Shown: positions 9,825 to 21,600, counted from the stretch's first letter. The stretch: 64,000 nucleotides of DNA from Agrobacterium tumefaciens (GCF_005221325.1 NZ_CP039889.1:868001-932000); one strand, 5' to 3'. Numbers and translations: made by a program. Notes: generated from the sequence alone by a model not told the origin.

Positions 9825-10064
9825 ATGAGTTCCCAGACCCCGGCTGAAGACATGCACTACAACGTCGTGATTAGCGACGAGGAGCGATATTCGATATGGC
9901 CGGTCTACAAGGCGGTCCCGACTGGTTGGCGACCGAGCGGCTTTTCCGGATCGAAGCAGGCGTGCCTCGATCATATCGAGGTTGAGTGGACCGACATGCG
10001 CCCCTTGAGTTTGCGGCGGTTGATGGACGGCGAGGCCGTAAACACAACCAGCGTGCAAGAATAG
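9825..10064 (+). CDS. MbtH-like NRPS accessory protein
   Basis: The 79-residue protein carries the MbtH signature: YNVVISDEE, SIWP, PTGW, then CLDHIEVEWTDMRPLSLR. Proteins of this family bind adenylation domains and are needed for their folding or activity, so this one probably serves several of the A domains encoded here. I prefer the ATG at 9825, eight bases after GGAG, over an upstream TTG at 9807 that would overlap the aminotransferase stop. In the last residues the protein becomes variable, as is usual in the family. Confidence 0.96.
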   Translation: MSSQTPAEDMHYNVVISDEERYSIWPVYKAVPTGWRPSGFSGSKQACLDHIEVEWTDMRPLSLRRLMDGEAVNTTSVQE

Positions 10065-10075
10065 GACGTGACCCC

Positions 10076-10594
10076 ATGGACGACCAACCATGGCCAAGCC
10101 TGGTGCCCCGCGAGGACGCCGGACCGGACAGGGACTGGCTTGCGCAGGATGCCATTCTTGATCTGCTCCTGCCGGAGGCACTGGCACCGGTAATGGTGCC
10201 GGAAGAACACGAAAGAGCCCGCCTGCAGCACATCATCTGCGAGGCACTCGAAGCGTTCACGCTGCATCATCCCGAATGCCGCGCGCGCATCGCCGCGCTT
10301 CTGGGCAACATGGAAAAGCCGATGTCCGATCCCGGCGTCGTGGATATCAGCGGCCTGCCGCTGACGTCCTTTCACGCCAATGACTATGACCGGTATTTCC
10401 GCGTGAACCGCATTACCACCGCCCAGCCCGCCCATGTTCTGCTGCGCAGCTTCCTGCAGGTCGCGCTGTCGGTTACCGATCTTTTCTGCCGGGCGCCACA
10501 CCTGTCGGAAAAGGCCGCTAAAGCCCAGTTTGATGGTTTCGAGGTTCATGCAAGGCTTCTTGCAAGGTGCTTTGGCGTGGAGTGTGCAAGATGA
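10076..10594 (+). CDS. Unknown small protein coupled to a heme-oxygenase-like gene
   Basis: I do not recognise this 172-residue protein by family. It starts at an ATG with AGGA nine bases upstream and ends in an ATGA overlap with the next gene. It is mostly helical in appearance, with a charged N-terminus, a conserved-looking core VDISGLPLTSFHANDYDRYF around residues 92-111, and a C-terminal helix containing two histidines. The aromatic YDRYF element recalls the tyrosine-rich substrate loop at the N-terminus of tryptophan 2,3-dioxygenase, and the following gene encodes what looks like the core of that fold. The two may together form one split enzyme; this is inference only. Confidence 0.7.
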   Translation: MDDQPWPSLVPREDAGPDRDWLAQDAILDLLLPEALAPVMVPEEHERARLQHIICEALEAFTLHHPECRARIAALLGNMEKPMSDPGVVDISGLPLTSFHANDYDRYFRVNRITTAQPAHVLLRSFLQVALSVTDLFCRAPHLSEKAAKAQFDGFEVHARLLARCFGVECAR

Positions 10595-11154
10595 CCATTG
10601 CTCCTCCCTCGCCTTCCCGGATCTGGCGCGAATTCCACTGGGCGTTCTTCATGAACGTGCAGGGGCTGGTTCTGTGCCTTCGTCGTTTCAATATGCAGGT
10701 GCATGAGGGCAACCATGCCGAAGCAGACGGGGAATTGCGGGCCGCCGCGGTGCTTCTGCGCACATCTGCCAGCTCCATGGACCTCGCCGCCAGCTTCAGC
10801 AAGGCTGATTACGAAAATACCATCCGCGTCTCCATGACGCCACCATCTGTCGAATCCGATGATTTCAGCGGACTGATGTCGTTTGACCATGCCGTCCTCA
10901 TTCAGGTCTGGCGTGAAATGAAGGACGTGTTCGCCACCCTGCCGGTCGAACTCCATGACGCACATGCGGAATTCGTCGCAGCCTACAAATACCTGGCGGA
11001 AGGGCATGTCGGCGTCTGCTCACGTTTCGTCGGCTCCGACGCCGGAAGCCTGCGATACGGCGACCGGAAGGCAATCGATACGCTCCAGCGTTTCGAACGC
11101 GGTCGCCTCGGCATGATCGATCCGCCCAAAAAAGGCTGCCCGTTCCACAAGTAA
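10591..11154 (+). CDS. TDO-superfamily heme enzyme, candidate L-tyrosine 3-hydroxylase
   Basis: The 187-residue protein shows, in order, features parallel to tryptophan 2,3-dioxygenase: an N-terminal helix with FHWAFFMNVQGLVLCLRRF (His16; compare HQxxELWFKQxLHEL), a central YENTIRVSM then DFSGLMSFDH (74-100; compare TMTPxDFxxFRxxLxPASGFQSxQF), and YKYLAEGHVGVCSRFVGSDAG (132-152; compare WxxxHxxMVxRxIGxKxGTGG) with His139 as candidate axial heme ligand. LmbB2-type tyrosine hydroxylases belong to this superfamily and make L-DOPA, which the terminal NRPS module may need. It is much shorter than TDO or LmbB2 (about 280-300 residues), perhaps because the coupled upstream gene supplies the rest. 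The start chosen is the ATG overlapping the previous stop. The function is inferred from motif similarity read by eye. Confidence 0.6.
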   Translation: MTIAPPSPSRIWREFHWAFFMNVQGLVLCLRRFNMQVHEGNHAEADGELRAAAVLLRTSASSMDLAASFSKADYENTIRVSMTPPSVESDDFSGLMSFDHAVLIQVWREMKDVFATLPVELHDAHAEFVAAYKYLAEGHVGVCSRFVGSDAGSLRYGDRKAIDTLQRFERGRLGMIDPPKKGCPFHK

Positions 11155-11191
11155 CGTGCGTGTTCAATTTCTAATCCAGCGAGAACTGCAT

Positions 11192-14100
11192 ATGTCCGAC
11201 TATACCAGCGCTTCAAACCAGGATCGGAACGCCTTTAGGGTCGCCGTCATCGGTATGGCAGGCCGCTTTCCGGGAGCCTCCGACATTGAGAGCTTCTGGG
11301 ATAATCTGGTTCATGGCCGGGAGTCGGTCAAAGAATGGACCGACGAGGAACTTATCGCGCTGGGTGTGCCATCCGAGCAGCTTGTCGATCCGGATTTCGT
11401 GCGGGCTTCAGCGCCGCTGGAGGGCGCCGACCAGTTTGACGCCGAATTTTTCGGCTACAGCCCCAGCGAGGCGGAAATTCTCGATCCGCAGCAGCGCCTG
11501 TTTCTCGAATGCGCCTGGGCAGCGCTGGAGCGCGCCGGATACCAGGGCGACACTTTCGACGGTTCCATCGGCGTCTATGCCTCGAGCGGCTTCAACACCT
11601 ATCTTCTGAACCTGCACGCCAATGCCGCGGTGCGCCAATCAATCAGCCCCTTTGAACTGTTCGTCGCCAACGACAAGGACTTTCTGGCGACGCGCACGGC
11701 TTACAAGCTCAATCTGCGCGGACCGGCCATGACGGTGCAGACGGCCTGCTCTTCATCACTTGTTTCCATCCATGTCGCGGCCCAGAGCCTCATTGCGGGC
11801 GAATGCGATATTGCGCTCGCGGGCGGCGTGACGGTTTCCCGTTCGCACGGCTATGTGGCGCGCGAAGGCGGAATATTGTCTCCTGACGGGCATTGCCGGG
11901 CATTCGATGCGGATGCCGCCGGAACCGTTCCCGGCAGCGGCGTCGGCGTTGTCGTGCTCAAGCGTCTTGAAGATGCGCTTGCAGACGGCGACACGATCGA
12001 TGCCGTCATCATCGGTTCGGCCATCAACAATGACGGCGCGCTGAAGGCGAGCTTTACCGCGCCGCAGGTGGACAGCCAGGCCATGGTCATAAGCGAGGCC
12101 CACGCCGCCGCAGGAATATCGGCCGATTCCATCGGTTATATCGAAGCGCATGGCACGGGAACATCGCTGGGCGACCCCATCGAGATCGCGGCGCTGACGC
12201 AGGCCTTTCGCAAGACGACGACGCGCACCGGATATTGCGCCATCGGCTCCGTGAAGACCAATATCGGCCACCTCGATACCGCCGCAGGCATTGCAGGCTT
12301 CATCAAGACCGTGCTTTGCCTCAAGCACGGCAGAATTCCCGCAAGCCTTCATTTCAAACAGGCAAACGCAAAGATCGACTTCCCGGCAAGCCCCTTTGCG
12401 GTCAATACGGCCCTGCGGGATTGGGATGCTGTAGAAAGCCCCCGGAGAGCCGGCATCAGTTCTCTCGGTATCGGCGGAACGAATGCGCATCTGGTGCTGG
12501 AAGAGGCACCAACCGACGCAGGCGCGCGCGCCAAGACGCAACCGGCATCGCCGCAGCTTCTGGTATTTTCAGCGCGCAACGATGCGGCGCTCTCGGCACT
12601 GCTTTCGGCACAGGCGAAAGCGTTCGAGGCGAACCCGGAACTTGCGATCAACGACGTTGCCTTCACGCTGCGTCATGGCCGGAAGGCTTTCAGCCATCGC
12701 CAGTCGCTGGTTGCGGATGATCTGGTGTCAGCCGCAACGGAACTGCACCGTCTTGCTGCACAAAAACCATCCATTGCCGGCAGCACGCCGTCCGCGGTTT
12801 TCCTGTTTCCCGGACAGGGAAGCCAATATGCCGGAATGGGCAAGGATCTTTACGAGCGGGTGGAGCTTTTCCGTGCGCCTTTCGATGCCTGCGCGGATCG
12901 TCTTTCCAAGATCATGCAACGCGATTTCCGCGCTGATCTCTTTGCCGGACATGAGGATATCCATAATACGGAATTTGCCCAGCCAGCGCTGTTTGCCGTG
13001 GAATATGCCCTTGCAAAGGCATGGATGGCGCAGGGTGTGATACCGCAGGCGCTCCATGGCCACAGCATCGGCGAATATGTGGCGGCCTGCCTGGCGGGCG
13101 TCTTCGATCTGGATACGGCACTTTCGCTTGTGGTGGCGCGCGGCCGGTTGATGCAACAGGCCGCCCCCGGCGCAATGCTTGCGGTCGTTCATCCCGACGC
13201 GCCGATCGACCGCTGGCTTAACGCGGACATCGCCCTGGCGGCCAGCAACGCGCCGGCCCTCAGCGTCGTTTCAGGCAGTACCGACGCCATCGCAAGGCTC
13301 GAAACGGAACTCAAACAGGCGCGTTACGTGACGCGGCGGCTGAAGACCGTACATGCGTTCCATTCGCCGATGATGGCGCAGGCCGCAGCGCGCTATCTGG
13401 AGGAACTGCGAAATGTCAGGCTTTCCCCGCCATCCATTGCGATGATCTCCAATGTGACGGGAACCTGGCTGAGCGCTTCGCAGGCGACGGATCCGAATTA
13501 CTGGGCCAGACATCTGGAGCAGACCGTGCGTTTCGACGAGGGGATGCGAACCCTTCTCGGCATCGACAATACAGTCTTCATCGAGGCCGGACCCGGCTCG
13601 GCACTGTCGGGTCTCATCAGCGAACAGGCTGTCGCGGAAGACCGGATCATACCGTGCCTTGGTCGTGCCAGACCGGAAAACGAGACGGGCCAGTACCTTG
13701 CCGCACTGGGACAATACTGGCGGACCGGAGGGCATCTCGACTGGCAGGCCGTATCGGCTGAAGGCGGCCGCGTGCCACTCGCTACCTATCCGTTCCAGGG
13801 GCAGCGTTACTGGATTTCCGCCCAGACGGCAGAAAATCAGGCGCCCGTCTCCACCGCCGTCGACAGCGCCAGAATCTATCGTCCGACATGGCAGCGCCTG
13901 CCGCCGGCAACCCCGGCAGATTGCAGAAACCGCCGTGTCCTGATCCTTGATGAAGGACGCATCGGCAAATCCCTCGCCGCACGGCTGGAAGGCGCCGGCG
14001 CCCAGGCCTATCGCGCCATTGAAGGCGACAGGTTCGACGAGTGCGATTTCCGCTGCTTCAGCCTTGCCGGACATTCCGCGGCGGATTTCTCCCGGCTGCT

Positions 14101-15625
14101 CGAAACTCTCGGCGAACGCGGGGCTCTGCCACAGGACATCCTATATCTCTGGCCGCTGAAGCCGGGCCGACGGGACGAGGTTACGACCCTGCTCAATCTC
14201 GTGCGGGCGCTCACCGCACAGGGGCACAAAAGCAATCTGACGCTGGTGACCAATGGCGCAACGGATGTCACCGGCCTGGAAAATCTCGACGAGCTGCAGT
14301 CTCAGTTGCCGGGCATCCTGAAGGTTGCGGGCCAGGAATATGAAGACCTGACCTGCAGGCACATCGATATCATGGTGGCGCAGGACATGGCGGATCAGGC
14401 GATTGCGGACCGCCTTCTGGCGGAATTCAACGGAAGCGGCCCGGTGGTCGCCATAAGGGGGCCACATCGCTGGTCGCATGGATTTGCGCCACTAGACCTG
14501 CCTGAACCGCAGGCATCCGCCCGCCTGAAGAAAAACGGCATTTATGTCGTGATCGGCAATATCGCCGAAGGTGTCGGCACTGTCTGGCTGGATCATCTGG
14601 CGAAAATATCCGGCACACGCCTGTCCGTGCTGCACTCCATCAAGGATGCGGAGACCGCCATTCGGTTGGATGCAGCTATCGATACGCGCCGGATCGACTG
14701 CAATGATCCGGCTGCCATCGGCGCGGCACTCGATGAGGTGGTGTCGAGACATGGCCGGATCGACGGAATTTTTCTGAGCATGCCTCAGGCGAACCGGCAG
14801 GCGGCAGCGCCGCTCTCAATGATGGACGACACGCATCTCGGCTACAATGAAACGGTTCGCATCGCGCCGCTGCGGGCACTCATAAAGGCGATGGAGCAAC
14901 GGCGGGCAGGTTTCTGCTGCATCCAGTCCTCGCTTGCAACCGTCATCGGCGGCGTGGGATTGGCCGCCTATACATCGGGATATCAGGCGGTGGAGCTGCT
15001 TGTGGCTGCCCAGTCGCGCAGCGCAAGAATGCCCTGGTTCGCCATTGGTTATCCGCTCATCGATGTGCTGGCCGCCGGCAAACGTTCCTCGCTCGATACC
15101 AACGCCTATGCGGTTGCCTCTGATGATGCCTGGGACCTGACGAGAAGGATCATCGAGAACGGCATTACCGGCACAACGATGCTTTCGCGCAGCGACATCA
15201 CCGTTGCCCCGACGGCGGTCAAGAAGGCGCAGCTGTCGAAAGCGGCTGTTTCGGGCCGTGCAAGGCCGGCGATGTCCACACCCTTCATCGCCCCGCGCAC
15301 CCACACCGAAACCACGGTCGCGGGCATTTTCGAAGAACTGATCGGCGTGAGCGGGATCGGCGTCGATGACGGGTTTTATGAGCTGGGCGGCCACTCGCTT
15401 CTGGCCATCCGCGTTGTCGCCAAGCTCAGGGAAACATTCCCGGTCAAGATCGAAATGCGCGAACTCCTCTTCGAAAACCCGACGGTCGCCCGCGTGGCGA
15501 GCATGATTACCGCCCATATGCCTGATGAAGGCGACCTGGACGAGATGGCAGCGCTGTTGATGGAAATCGAAAGCCTTTCCGACAGTGAAGTCCAGAGCGC
15601 GCTTGGAGGAGCAGAAGCACGATGA
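11192..15625 (+). CDS. Type I PKS module: KS-AT-(degenerate KR)-ACP
   Basis: The 1477-residue synthase has a KS (VAVIGMAGRFPGASDIESFW; catalytic TACSSSL near 185; EAHGTGT; KTNIGH), an AT with FPGQGSQ and GHSIGE near 624 and the malonyl-type HAFH near 721, a reductase-like region (about 1110-1300) and an ACP (ELGGHSLLAIR near 1398). The KR lacks the usual TGGxGxxG pattern (it reads IGNIAEGVG) and seems to miss the catalytic Lys and Asn positions, so a beta-keto group may be kept. I start at the ATG at 11192 rather than an in-frame alternative 12 codons upstream, because it gives the normal KS onset and has GCGAGA before it. The next NRPS start overlaps its stop (ATGA), making PKS-to-NRPS transfer the natural order. 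Confidence 0.93.
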   Translation: MSDYTSASNQDRNAFRVAVIGMAGRFPGASDIESFWDNLVHGRESVKEWTDEELIALGVPSEQLVDPDFVRASAPLEGADQFDAEFFGYSPSEAEILDPQQRLFLECAWAALERAGYQGDTFDGSIGVYASSGFNTYLLNLHANAAVRQSISPFELFVANDKDFLATRTAYKLNLRGPAMTVQTACSSSLVSIHVAAQSLIAGECDIALAGGVTVSRSHGYVAREGGILSPDGHCRAFDADAAGTVPGSGVGVVVLKRLEDALADGDTIDAVIIGSAINNDGALKASFTAPQVDSQAMVISEAHAAAGISADSIGYIEAHGTGTSLGDPIEIAALTQAFRKTTTRTGYCAIGSVKTNIGHLDTAAGIAGFIKTVLCLKHGRIPASLHFKQANAKIDFPASPFAVNTALRDWDAVESPRRAGISSLGIGGTNAHLVLEEAPTDAGARAKTQPASPQLLVFSARNDAALSALLSAQAKAFEANPELAINDVAFTLRHGRKAFSHRQSLVADDLVSAATELHRLAAQKPSIAGSTPSAVFLFPGQGSQYAGMGKDLYERVELFRAPFDACADRLSKIMQRDFRADLFAGHEDIHNTEFAQPALFAVEYALAKAWMAQGVIPQALHGHSIGEYVAACLAGVFDLDTALSLVVARGRLMQQAAPGAMLAVVHPDAPIDRWLNADIALAASNAPALSVVSGSTDAIARLETELKQARYVTRRLKTVHAFHSPMMAQAAARYLEELRNVRLSPPSIAMISNVTGTWLSASQATDPNYWARHLEQTVRFDEGMRTLLGIDNTVFIEAGPGSALSGLISEQAVAEDRIIPCLGRARPENETGQYLAALGQYWRTGGHLDWQAVSAEGGRVPLATYPFQGQRYWISAQTAENQAPVSTAVDSARIYRPTWQRLPPATPADCRNRRVLILDEGRIGKSLAARLEGAGAQAYRAIEGDRFDECDFRCFSLAGHSAADFSRLLETLGERGALPQDILYLWPLKPGRRDEVTTLLNLVRALTAQGHKSNLTLVTNGATDVTGLENLDELQSQLPGILKVAGQEYEDLTCRHIDIMVAQDMADQAIADRLLAEFNGSGPVVAIRGPHRWSHGFAPLDLPEPQASARLKKNGIYVVIGNIAEGVGTVWLDHLAKISGTRLSVLHSIKDAETAIRLDAAIDTRRIDCNDPAAIGAALDEVVSRHGRIDGIFLSMPQANRQAAAPLSMMDDTHLGYNETVRIAPLRALIKAMEQRRAGFCCIQSSLATVIGGVGLAAYTSGYQAVELLVAAQSRSARMPWFAIGYPLIDVLAAGKRSSLDTNAYAVASDDAWDLTRRIIENGITGTTMLSRSDITVAPTAVKKAQLSKAAVSGRARPAMSTPFIAPRTHTETTVAGIFEELIGVSGIGVDDGFYELGGHSLLAIRVVAKLRETFPVKIEMRELLFENPTVARVASMITAHMPDEGDLDEMAALLMEIESLSDSEVQSALGGAEAR

Positions 15626-18600
15626 ACGAATTCTACGCCAAACTCGCGAACCTTTCGCCCGAGCGCCGTCGCCTCATAGAGCAGCGTCTTGCCGAGCGGG
15701 GATATCAGTCGGCTCTCGACTCCGCCATTCCGGGACGTGAGGAAGGCGATGGTGATCGGCCCCTGTCCTTTGCGCAGCAGCGCCTGTGGTTCATGCAGCA
15801 GCTTGAACCTGACAACACGGCTTACAATATGCGCAGCATCCTGCGGTTTCGCGGGAAACTCGACAGGACGGCGCTGGAAGAGGCGCTGGCGAAGGTCGTA
15901 CAACGGCATGAACCGCTGCGAACGCGCTTCATTCCCGGCGCCGACGGCTTTCCGGAGCAGGATATTCTCGCGGCCGGGAACGCGGAAATCGAATTCTTCG
16001 ATCTCGCGCAGGACACCGATGTGGAAGCCGCAGCCAAGCAGCACATCCTGCAACGGCTTTCCGAACCCTATGACCTGAGTCATCCGCAATTGCGCGCAAT
16101 GCTGGTGCGCCTTTCGGCCGAAGATCATCTGCTGGCGGTCGGGCTGCATCACATCGCCGGCGACCGGTGGTCCATGACCGTGCTCGCCCGTGACCTCGCG
16201 GGCTTCTACAAGGAGACGACCGGCCAGTTACACCATCTGCCTGATATTCGCGTTCAATATGCCGACTGGGCGATCTGGCAAGGAAAGATGCTGCGCGGCC
16301 CGGTGCTTGAAAACCAGCTCGCATACTGGAAAAAGGCGCTCGGAACGGATCTGCCGGTGCTGGACCTGCCATTCGACCGTCCGCGACCGGCCATCGCCAC
16401 TTTCCTCGGCGCGCAATTTGCGGTTTCCATCGACCCTGCACTTTCCGGACAGCTGAGGGCGCTGGCACGGGCACATAATGTCAGCCTCTATGTTCTGCTT
16501 CTCTCCGCTTTCAAACTGGTGCTGCATCTCTATTGCGACAGCGACGACATCGTCGTGGGCAGCGAAGTCGCAAACCGCGACCGGCCGGAAACCCAGGCGA
16601 TGATCGGCCCTCTGGTCAACACGCTGGTGCTGCGTACCGATCTTGCGGGCAATCCGGATTTCTCCAGCCTGCTGCAGCGCGTCGGCGAGACCGTCCGCAC
16701 CGGCCTGGCGAACCAGGACGTGCCTTATGAGCGGATCGTCGAGGCTCTCAATCCAAAACGCTCCCTGTCCGAGATGACGCCGCTGTTTCAAGCAAAATTC
16801 GATCTTCAGCACAATCTGGCAAGATTGCCTGAACTCGACGGTCTTGCCATCGAGACACTGCGCCTGCCCGATGGTGCTGCAAAAAACGAAATCCGCTTCA
16901 ACCTCGAGGACAATGACCCCGACATCGGCGGCAAGATCGAATATGCAACCGATCTCTTCAATGAGGAGACGATCGCCACGATCTGGCGGCGTTTCGAACA
17001 TGTATTGCGCACGATCGCCGAGGACCCCGTCCGCCGGATATCGGAATTCTCCCTTCTTTGCGACGACGAGCAGCAGGAGCAGATCCGCCGGTCTGCCGGT
17101 CAGGCTCTGGCACCCAACGGGCTTTGCCTGCACGAGATGCTGACGGCGCAGGCGGCGCGCACACCGGAAAAATCCGCAGTGGCCAGCGAACATGGCGGCC
17201 TCGCCTATCGGGAGCTCGATCAGCGAAGCGACGCGATTGCCGCTGCGCTCGCCGCCGGCGGGTTTGGCCGTGGCTCCATCGTCGGGGTCTGCATGCAGCG
17301 CACGCCGGATCTCATCGCGGCCCTGTTCGGCGTGTTGAAAGCCGGCGCGGCCTATGTGCCGCTCGACCCGGACTATCCGTCCGAGAGGCTCGCCTTCATT
17401 GCACGGGATGCGGCCATCAGGGTCGTCCTGACGGATAGCGACCGGCTGGCATTCGACGCCACGGATGAACTGACCCTCCTTGAGGTCGGTAAACTTCCCA
17501 ATGCGGTCTTTTCCGCCGCTCACGCCTGCGATCCGGCCGATCTCGCCTATATCATCTATACATCAGGCTCGACGGGACGACCGAAGGGCGTGGCGATCAC
17601 GCATGGCAATGCCGCCGCCCGCATGCAGTGGACCGGCAGCAATTTCACCGGTGACGAGCTGGCAGGTGTCCTGGCATCGACCTCAGTGTGCTTCGATCTC
17701 TCGATATTCGAGATTTTCGGCACGCTTTCCTGCGGCGGTCAGGTGGTTCTGGCCAACACGCTCTTCGATCTGCCGCGTTTGCAGCATGTCGCCGAGGTCA
17801 GCCTGATCAACACCGTTCCGAGTTTGCTGCGCGAATATCTGCGCCACGACACGCTTCCGACATCCGTTCGCACCATCAATCTCGCCGGGGAGCCGCTGCC
17901 GCCGGTCCTGCTTGAAGAACTGGCGAAGAAGGCACCGCAGGCGCGCATACACAATCTCTATGGGCCTTCGGAAGATACGACTTACTCGACGGGCGCGATG
18001 GTTTGCGCCGTCAACGGGGAAAAAACGGTTTCCATCGGCGCACCCCTGCCCGGAACGGAAGCCTATGTCCTCGACCGGGCCGGACGTCTCCGGCCTGACG
18101 GTCTTGCGGGCGAACTCTATCTAGGCGGAGCCGGCGTTACCCGCGGATATCTGCGACGCCCGGGCCAGACGGCCGAGCGTTTCGTTCCGGACGCTTTTTC
18201 CGGCAGGTCGTGCGCCTATCTCTACCGCACCGGCGACCGGGTCAGACGCCGCACGGATGGCATGCTGGAATTCCACGGACGTCTCGATAATCAAGTCAAG
18301 ATCAGGGGCCTGCGGATCGAGACCGGCGAGATCGAGCACCGGCTTGAGGATATCGACGGCGTCAACGAGGCCGTCATTGCAGTCATCGGCGATGAAGCAA
18401 GCCCGGAACGCCAACTGGCCGCCTATATTTCGCTCGATGCTGGGCGACAGCTGACGGTGGACGACATCCGCTCTGCACTGGCAAGGCAGCTGCCCTCCCA
18501 CCTCGTCCCGGCATTATGTACCATCCTGCCGGCCATGCCGCATCTGCCGAACGGCAAGATCGACCGAAGCGCCCTGCGTGCACTTGAAATAAAGACGCCT

Positions 18601-21600
18601 GATAGCAGCGGTACCGCACCGAGAAACCATGTTGAGGAACGGCTTGCAGCCATATGGCAGGACGTCCTTCAGACCAGCATGATCGATGTCGAGCGCAGCT
18701 TCTTCGAGATGGGCGGACATTCGCTGCTCGCCATCAGGATCATTGCCCGTATCAAGGCCGATTTCGGGGTTTCACTGCCGCTGAAGGCAATTTTCGAGAC
18801 ACCGACAATCGCCGGGCTGGCAAACCGGCTTGATAATGAGGCGGCGGACGCCCTCAACGTCGACGGCCTTGCAGTGGTCCATAATCCTGAAGACCGCCAT
18901 GAGCCGTTTCCGCTGACGGATATCCAGCATGCATACTGGATCGGCCGCAACCAGGGTTTCGAACTCGGCAGCGTCGGTTCCCACGGCTATCGGGAATTCG
19001 ATATCGACAATCTCGATACGGGTGCGCTGGAAAACGCCATAAACGGTCTTGTCGCGCGCCACGACATGCTGCGCGCGATCGTCGATGCCGACGGGCGGCA
19101 GCGCGTGCTGGCAGACGTTCCCCATTACGCGCTGCCGGTCGTGGACCTGCGTGATGCGGCCGATCGGGCCACGTGCCTGTTGGACATCAGAAACAGGCTG
19201 TCTCACAATATTTTCAAGGCGGACCGCTGGCCGCTGTTTCACATCGAAGCTGCCCGGCTCGATGAAAAAACGACGAGGCTGTTCGTCAGTTTCGATGTTC
19301 TCATCGGTGACGCCTGGTCGCTGAAATTGATGGGCACCGAACTCGCGGCGCTCATGCAGAAACGTGCGCTTCCCGAAATCGGACTGACATTCCGGGATTA
19401 TGTTCTGTTTGAGAAATCCGCCCATAACAGTGCAGCCTATGAGCGGGCGCGGGAGTACTGGTCTGCCCGGATAGCCACCCTGCCAGCCTCACCGGATCTG
19501 CCGCTGGCATGCAACCCATCGCAGATCGAGCATCCGCGCTTCACGCGTCGCCGGGGCCGGCTTGCCGCGAAAGACTGGTCACGCTTCAAGGAACTGGCCC
19601 AGAGCGCCGGCCTCACCCCGACAGCCGCGATCATGACGATCTTTGCGGAGGTTCTGGCGCGCTGGAGCAGGCGTCAGGATTTCACCCTCAATCTCACCGT
19701 CTTCAATCGTGAGCCGGTTCATCAGGACGTGGAAAAGATCGTCGGCGACTTCACGGCGTCACTCCTGCTGGGGCTCGATTTTTCGGCCCGCGCCGACTTC
19801 ACCACGCGTGCCCGTCAGGTTCAGTTGCGCCTGATGGAAGATCTGGAACACCGGCTTTTCAGCGGTGTTTCCGTGCTTCGCGAACTGGCGAAACAGAACG
19901 GGCGCTCCGGCGGTGCCCTGATGCCCGTGGTTTTCACCAGCGTTCTGGGCCAGTCATCGAGAGACGACAACGCTCCACGTCTCGATACCCGACTGGTGGA
20001 CAGCGTCAGCCAGACGCCGCAGGTCTATCTCGACCATCAGGTTTCCGAAGATCAGGGCGAGCTCGTCTATAACTGGGATGCGGTCGAGGAACTCTTTCCG
20101 CCTGCCATGCTGGACATGATGTTTGCCGCCTATGAGACCCTGCTGCGGGCGCTGGCCAGCGACGACACGGCATGGCAGACCGAGCCTGATATCGTTGATT
20201 GCCAGGCGTTCGAAACGCTGAACAACAGGGCGAAAATCGCGCTTCCCGAGGATACGCAGCTCCTGCATGAGGCATTTTTCGAGAGAGCTGCGGAAAGCCC
20301 TGACAAGATCGCCGTCTGCGCAGGCGGCATCGAACTGACCTACGGACAGGTGGCCGAACGGGCGCTGGCGCTGGCGGCTGATCTGCAGAAGGCCGGAGCA
20401 GGTCCGAACGACCGGGTTGCCGTTTCTCTGCCGAAGGGTGCAGGTCAGGTAATCGCCTGCCTCGGCATTCTGGCAAGCGGCGCGGCCTATGTGCCTGTTG
20501 ACCCCGACCTGCCTGCTGAGCGGCGTTTCGAGCTTGTGGAAGACACGGCGGCCGATCTCGTCATCGCCGAAGGGGGCGACTGGCCGCAGCGGGTAACGGT
20601 GATCGCGGTCCCCGAAGATGGCGGAGCCAGACCTTCACCCTCAGTGACCAAACCATCGGATCTTGCCTATATCATCTTCACCTCGGGCTCGACCGGCAAA
20701 CCGAAAGGCGTCATGATCGATCATCGCGGTGCGCTGAATACGATCCTCGACATCAATCGCCGCTTTGGCGTTTCCACTGAGGACCGGGTTTTCGCGCTCT
20801 CGTCGCTGAGCTTCGACCTTTCGGTCTATGATATATTCGGCCCGCTTGCGGTTGGCGGCGCCATCGTCATTCCCGTGCGCGAGGAAGTGTCGGATAATGC
20901 CCGCTGGATGAAGCTTCTGCTGCAACATCGGGTGACGGTATGGAACTCGGTGCCGGCCCTTGCGCAATTGCTGCTGGCCGAGCTGCCGGCGCTCAATGAA
21001 AAGCCACCCCTGCGCCTGATCATGATGAGCGGAGACTGGATTCCCGTCAGCCTGCCTCCCTCCTTGAAAGCACAATTGCCAGATGCCGATCTCATCAGCC
21101 TCGGCGGGGCAACCGAAGCTTCCATCTGGTCGATTTTCCACCCGATCGGGGAGGCACTGCGGGACTGGACGAGCATTCCCTATGGCCAGCCGCTGGCAAA
21201 CCAGCGCTGGTATGTCCTCGATGATCAGGGGCGGCCCTGCCCGCCTTGGGTCACGGGCCGGCTGTTTATCGGCGGCATCGGTGTTGCGCGTGGTTACTGG
21301 GGGCGGCCGCAGCTGACCGCCGATCGCTTCATTCCCGACCGTTTCGCGGACGAAGAAGAGGCTGGAAACGGCGCGCTGCTGCTTTACGAAACCGGCGATC
21401 TCGGGAGGCTGCGGCCGGAGGGATTGCTGGAGTTTCTGGGGCGCGAAGATTTCCAGGTGAAGGTCAACGGCTTCAGGATCGAGCTCGGGGAAATCGAGAC
21501 CGCGCTGCTGCAAAATGAAAATGTCGCCGAAGCCGTGGTAACGACGACAGGCCAGCCACCTGCCCTCGTTGCCTATATCGTTCCAGATACCCAAGGCAGC

